This document shows positions 61,571-64,000 of a stretch of 64,000 nt of DNA, piece by piece. Under the pieces are notes generated by a model. It ran no database searches. It saw only the letters and a program-made list of their open reading frames with translations, and was not told where the DNA came from. The position numbers and the translations under genes are program-made. Source of the DNA: Planctobacterium marinum (GTDB lineage: Bacteria; Pseudomonadota; Gammaproteobacteria; Enterobacterales; Alteromonadaceae); the NCBI RefSeq assembly GCF_036322805.1, contig NZ_AP027272.1, forward strand, positions 1,488,001-1,552,000, given 5' to 3'. Position 1 is the stretch's first letter, and every line of letters starts with the position of its first letter.

Positions 61571-62881
61571 ATGATAAGCAAAAGCGAACTGTTAAGCCGT
61601 CGACAAGCTTTGGTGGCGCAATTGCCCGCCAATTCAGTTGTCATTTTACCCTCTGCGCAAGAAGTCACTCGCAGCAACGATACCGAGTATTTGTTTCGTC
61701 AAAATAGCTACTTCTGGTATTTCACTGGCTTTGCTGAGCCTGATGCCTGTTTGGTGTTGAGCAATCTGGAAGGCGAGTTTCAAGACTTTGTATTTTGTCG
61801 CGATAGCGATCGCCAGGCGGAAATCTGGCAAGGACGCAGGTTGGGAGTAGAGCAGGCCGCACAGACGCTGGGTATTGCAGAAAGCTATGACATCAGCGAT
61901 TTACCAGAAGCTTTATTGTCCTTATTAGACGGCAGTGAACAGTTATATTTTTCCCTTGGCGATGACGCCGAAATGGAGCAAATGGTACTGAGTACGGTTG
62001 AAGCGCTGCGTAAAGCGCCGAAACAATCCAAAAAAGCACCAGTGGCCATTATTGAGCCCAAACCGCTAATGGATGAAATGCGCTTGTTTAAGTCTGAAGC
62101 TGAACTTGAAGTCATGCGTAAGGCGGCGGCCATTTCGGTCAGTGCACATAAAAGAGCTATGGCATTTTGTACTCCAGGCGTGATGGAATACCAATTAGAA
62201 GCGGAAATTCACCACGAGTTTGCTATGCAAGGAGCGCGTCAACCTGCCTACAATACTATTGTAGGAGCTGGCGATAACGCCTGTATATTGCATTATACAG
62301 AAAACAGCGATGTCATTGAGGATGGCGAATTGGTGCTCATTGATGCCGGTGCTGAGTTACAGGGCTATGCCGCGGATATTACCCGCACGTTTCCTGGTAG
62401 TGGCCGCTTTAGTGAAGAGCAAGAATTGCTCTACAACATTGTGCTGGCAGCACAGGAAATCGCGTTTAAGCACATTAAACCCGGCAATAGCCTCAAAGCT
62501 GCCGCCGATGCCGCAATTGAAGTGATCACCTCCGGTTTGGTGGAGCTTGGCTTGCTAACGGGTGAAGTGTTGGAAAATATTGCTGAGCAAAAACATCGGC
62601 AGTTTTACATGCACGGTCTTGGACATTGGTTGGGCCTGGATGTGCACGATGTGGGTGATTACAAGCGCAACGGGGAAGATCGGGCTTTCGAACCCGGTAT
62701 GGTTTTAACCGTTGAGCCGGGCATTTACGTGGCACCAGACGCGGATGTCGATGCCCGTTGGCGCGGTATTGGTATTCGCATTGAAGATAATATTCTGGTA
62801 ACAGAAACAGGCTTTGAGAACCTGACCCAAGGCTTGCCCAGAACCGTCGATGAAATTGAACAGTTTATGGCGCGCTCTTAA
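61571..62881 (+). CDS. pepP: Xaa-Pro aminopeptidase
   Basis: PepP removes the N-terminal residue from peptides with proline in second position. The 436-residue protein has a creatinase-like N-terminal domain and an M24 pita-bread domain with its five metal ligands: two Asp in IDAGAELQGYAADITRTFPG, His in HGLGHWLGLDVHDVG, Glu in LTVEPGIYV and Glu in GIRIEDNILV. It follows ygfB by 9 bp and precedes ubiH by 9 bp, the conserved operon. Confidence 0.97.
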   Translation: MISKSELLSRRQALVAQLPANSVVILPSAQEVTRSNDTEYLFRQNSYFWYFTGFAEPDACLVLSNLEGEFQDFVFCRDSDRQAEIWQGRRLGVEQAAQTLGIAESYDISDLPEALLSLLDGSEQLYFSLGDDAEMEQMVLSTVEALRKAPKQSKKAPVAIIEPKPLMDEMRLFKSEAELEVMRKAAAISVSAHKRAMAFCTPGVMEYQLEAEIHHEFAMQGARQPAYNTIVGAGDNACILHYTENSDVIEDGELVLIDAGAELQGYAADITRTFPGSGRFSEEQELLYNIVLAAQEIAFKHIKPGNSLKAAADAAIEVITSGLVELGLLTGEVLENIAEQKHRQFYMHGLGHWLGLDVHDVGDYKRNGEDRAFEPGMVLTVEPGIYVAPDADVDARWRGIGIRIEDNILVTETGFENLTQGLPRTVDEIEQFMARS

Positions 62882-62890
62882 GAGGGGATC

Positions 62891-64000
62891 ATGTCTGAAG
62901 TGACACCGCAGCAAACATTTGATTTGGTGATTTCCGGTGGCGGAGCGACTGGCTGGTCTTTGCTGTTGTCTCTGCAAACCATGCTACCTGCTGATAAACC
63001 CCTAAAAGTCGCGTTTATCGATAGTTTTGATCCCAATAAGGCGCAACCTCACCCGGGCTTTGACGCCCGAGCCTTAGCATTGTCAAAACAAACTTTGCAG
63101 TTTTTTAAAACAATGGGTATTGCCGACGATATTGCCAAGCGCGGCACAGCCATAAAAACCATACAGGTTAGTGATAAAGGTGCTGCTGGGCAAGTCCGAC
63201 TGCATCACAGCGATTATCACGAAACAGAGCTGGGCATGGTGATGGAAGCTCAGGATTTGGGGGCCGTTTTACTGGAATGTGCTGAACGCAATTTACAAGA
63301 ACAAGCCCTAAGTCATATTGAGCTTGTACGTTTGCAACCAGACAAAATTCAGTTAGCAGAAACCAGGCGAGACAGCATTCAGATAACCACGGAAAGTGGT
63401 CATCGCTTAACTACGCAGCTGCTGGTATTAGCGGAAGGCACGCAATCCAGCTCTAAAGCGTTTTTTAATATCGATGTAACCCAAAAAAACTATCAACAAC
63501 ACGCGATTATCGCCAATGTGGTGACAGAGCTACCACCCAATAACACCGCGTTTGAGCGCTTCACGGCATCTGGCCCCTTGGCTTTTTTACCTATGACAGA
63601 GCAGCGCAGCGGCGTTGTCTGGTCTGTGGCCTCTGCCGATGTTGAACAACTGCTGGCATTAGATGATGATAACTTTATCCAGCAATTACAAACTCAGTTT
63701 GGACAGCGCTTAGGCAAAATAATAAAGGTGGGTAAACGCCAGTCTTACCCGCTTAATTTGCTGAAAAGCGACGATAGTTTCAGTCACCGAGTAGTGTGCA
63801 TTGGCAATGCAGCTCAAACGCTACACCCTATTGCGGGACAAGGATTTAATCTGGCGCTAAGGGATGCCTGGCAGTTGGCGAAATGCATTGCGAATACAGT
63901 GCAACAAAAGCAAGATATTGGTGCCTATCAAAGCCTTTGCCAGTTCAAGGCCGAGCGCAAGCAGGACCAGCAGCAAACGATTTTGTTAACCGACTCACTG
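62891..64000 (+). CDS. ubiH: 2-octaprenyl-6-methoxyphenol hydroxylase, N-terminal part (cut by window edge)
   Basis: UbiH is an FAD-dependent monooxygenase of ubiquinone synthesis. The ATG at 62891 follows AGAGGGGATC. The visible 370 codons include the FAD loop LVISGGGATGWSLLLSL, FDARALALSKQTL and the second FAD motif VVCIGNAAQTLHPIAGQGFN followed by LALRDAWQLA. The order pepP-ubiH is conserved and supports UbiH over its paralogue UbiI. The last 25 or so residues lie outside the window. Confidence 0.95.
   Translation, partial: MSEVTPQQTFDLVISGGGATGWSLLLSLQTMLPADKPLKVAFIDSFDPNKAQPHPGFDARALALSKQTLQFFKTMGIADDIAKRGTAIKTIQVSDKGAAGQVRLHHSDYHETELGMVMEAQDLGAVLLECAERNLQEQALSHIELVRLQPDKIQLAETRRDSIQITTESGHRLTTQLLVLAEGTQSSSKAFFNIDVTQKNYQQHAIIANVVTELPPNNTAFERFTASGPLAFLPMTEQRSGVVWSVASADVEQLLALDDDNFIQQLQTQFGQRLGKIIKVGKRQSYPLNLLKSDDSFSHRVVCIGNAAQTLHPIAGQGFNLALRDAWQLAKCIANTVQQKQDIGAYQSLCQFKAERKQDQQQTILLTDSL

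Noticed and set aside
1-64000. tRNA genes, rRNA genes, CRISPR arrays, prophage or IS transposase genes
   Set aside because: None were seen on reading; no cloverleaf, regularly spaced repeats, or transposase or integrase motifs were found.

Overview
The window reads as a chromosomal segment of a marine-type gammaproteobacterium of the order Alteromonadales (inferred from gene content and order, not from a marker gene). Most genes are recognisable housekeeping genes. Their order follows the enterobacterial blocks metK / rsmE-gshB-yqgE-ruvX-pilT-yggS-yggT, tkt-epd-pgk-fba and serA-rpiA-fau-ssrS-zapA-ygfB-pepP-ubiH, with accessory genes inserted at the joints. No tRNA, rRNA, CRISPR array, prophage or transposase gene was seen.

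Layout. 1-3.3 kb: pgi (cut by the left edge), tal, a macrodomain hydrolase and yaaA. 3.3-7.0 kb: an accessory patch (PQQ-like blade protein, NmrA-DUF4345 pair with a divergent AraC regulator, PD40 periplasmic protein). 7-10 kb: a large M16 lipoprotein peptidase. 10.4-15.5 kb: the yggS-proC-yggT-DUF4426 operon divergent from pilT-pilU-DUF2007. 15.6-17.4 kb: GST/TetR pair and ruvX. 17.5-22.9 kb: a hybrid histidine kinase, a solute-binding protein and a TPR histidine kinase inserted between ruvX and yqgE. 23-34.9 kb: yqgE, gshB, a NarL-type two-component pair, a receiver-like TPR protein, rsmE, an ABC-2 exporter, an M48 lipoprotein and metK. 35.3-40.7 kb: tkt, epd, pgk and a class I aldolase. 40.8-49.5 kb: DUF481 outer-membrane protein, methyltransferase, two GGDEF-EAL proteins, a Gfo/Idh oxidoreductase and purU. 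49.5-50.7 kb: a small lipoprotein gene between two inverted copies of a structured repeat. 50.7-53.5 kb: serA, rpiA, fau. 53.6-60.1 kb: seven accessory genes. 60.2-64 kb: 6S RNA, zapA, ygfB, pepP and ubiH (cut by the right edge).

Function. Much of the window is central carbon and one-carbon metabolism: pgi, tal, tkt, rpiA, epd, pgk and fba for glycolysis and the pentose phosphate pathway; a rbsK-nucleoside hydrolase pair that would feed ribose 5-phosphate into it; and serA, purU, fau and metK for serine, folate C1 units and S-adenosylmethionine. Three sites matching the MetJ operator (tandem AGACGTCT-like boxes) lie upstream of metK, serA and the DUF481 gene, which suggests a methionine regulon joining serine synthesis and an outer-membrane protein.

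The most unusual signal is a pair of ~200-bp elements at 49576-49778 (+) and 50391-50591 (-). They share a multi-hairpin architecture in which several stems differ between copies by compensatory base changes while the apical loop sequence is kept. They look like a structured RNA or folded-DNA repeat family that I do not recognise.
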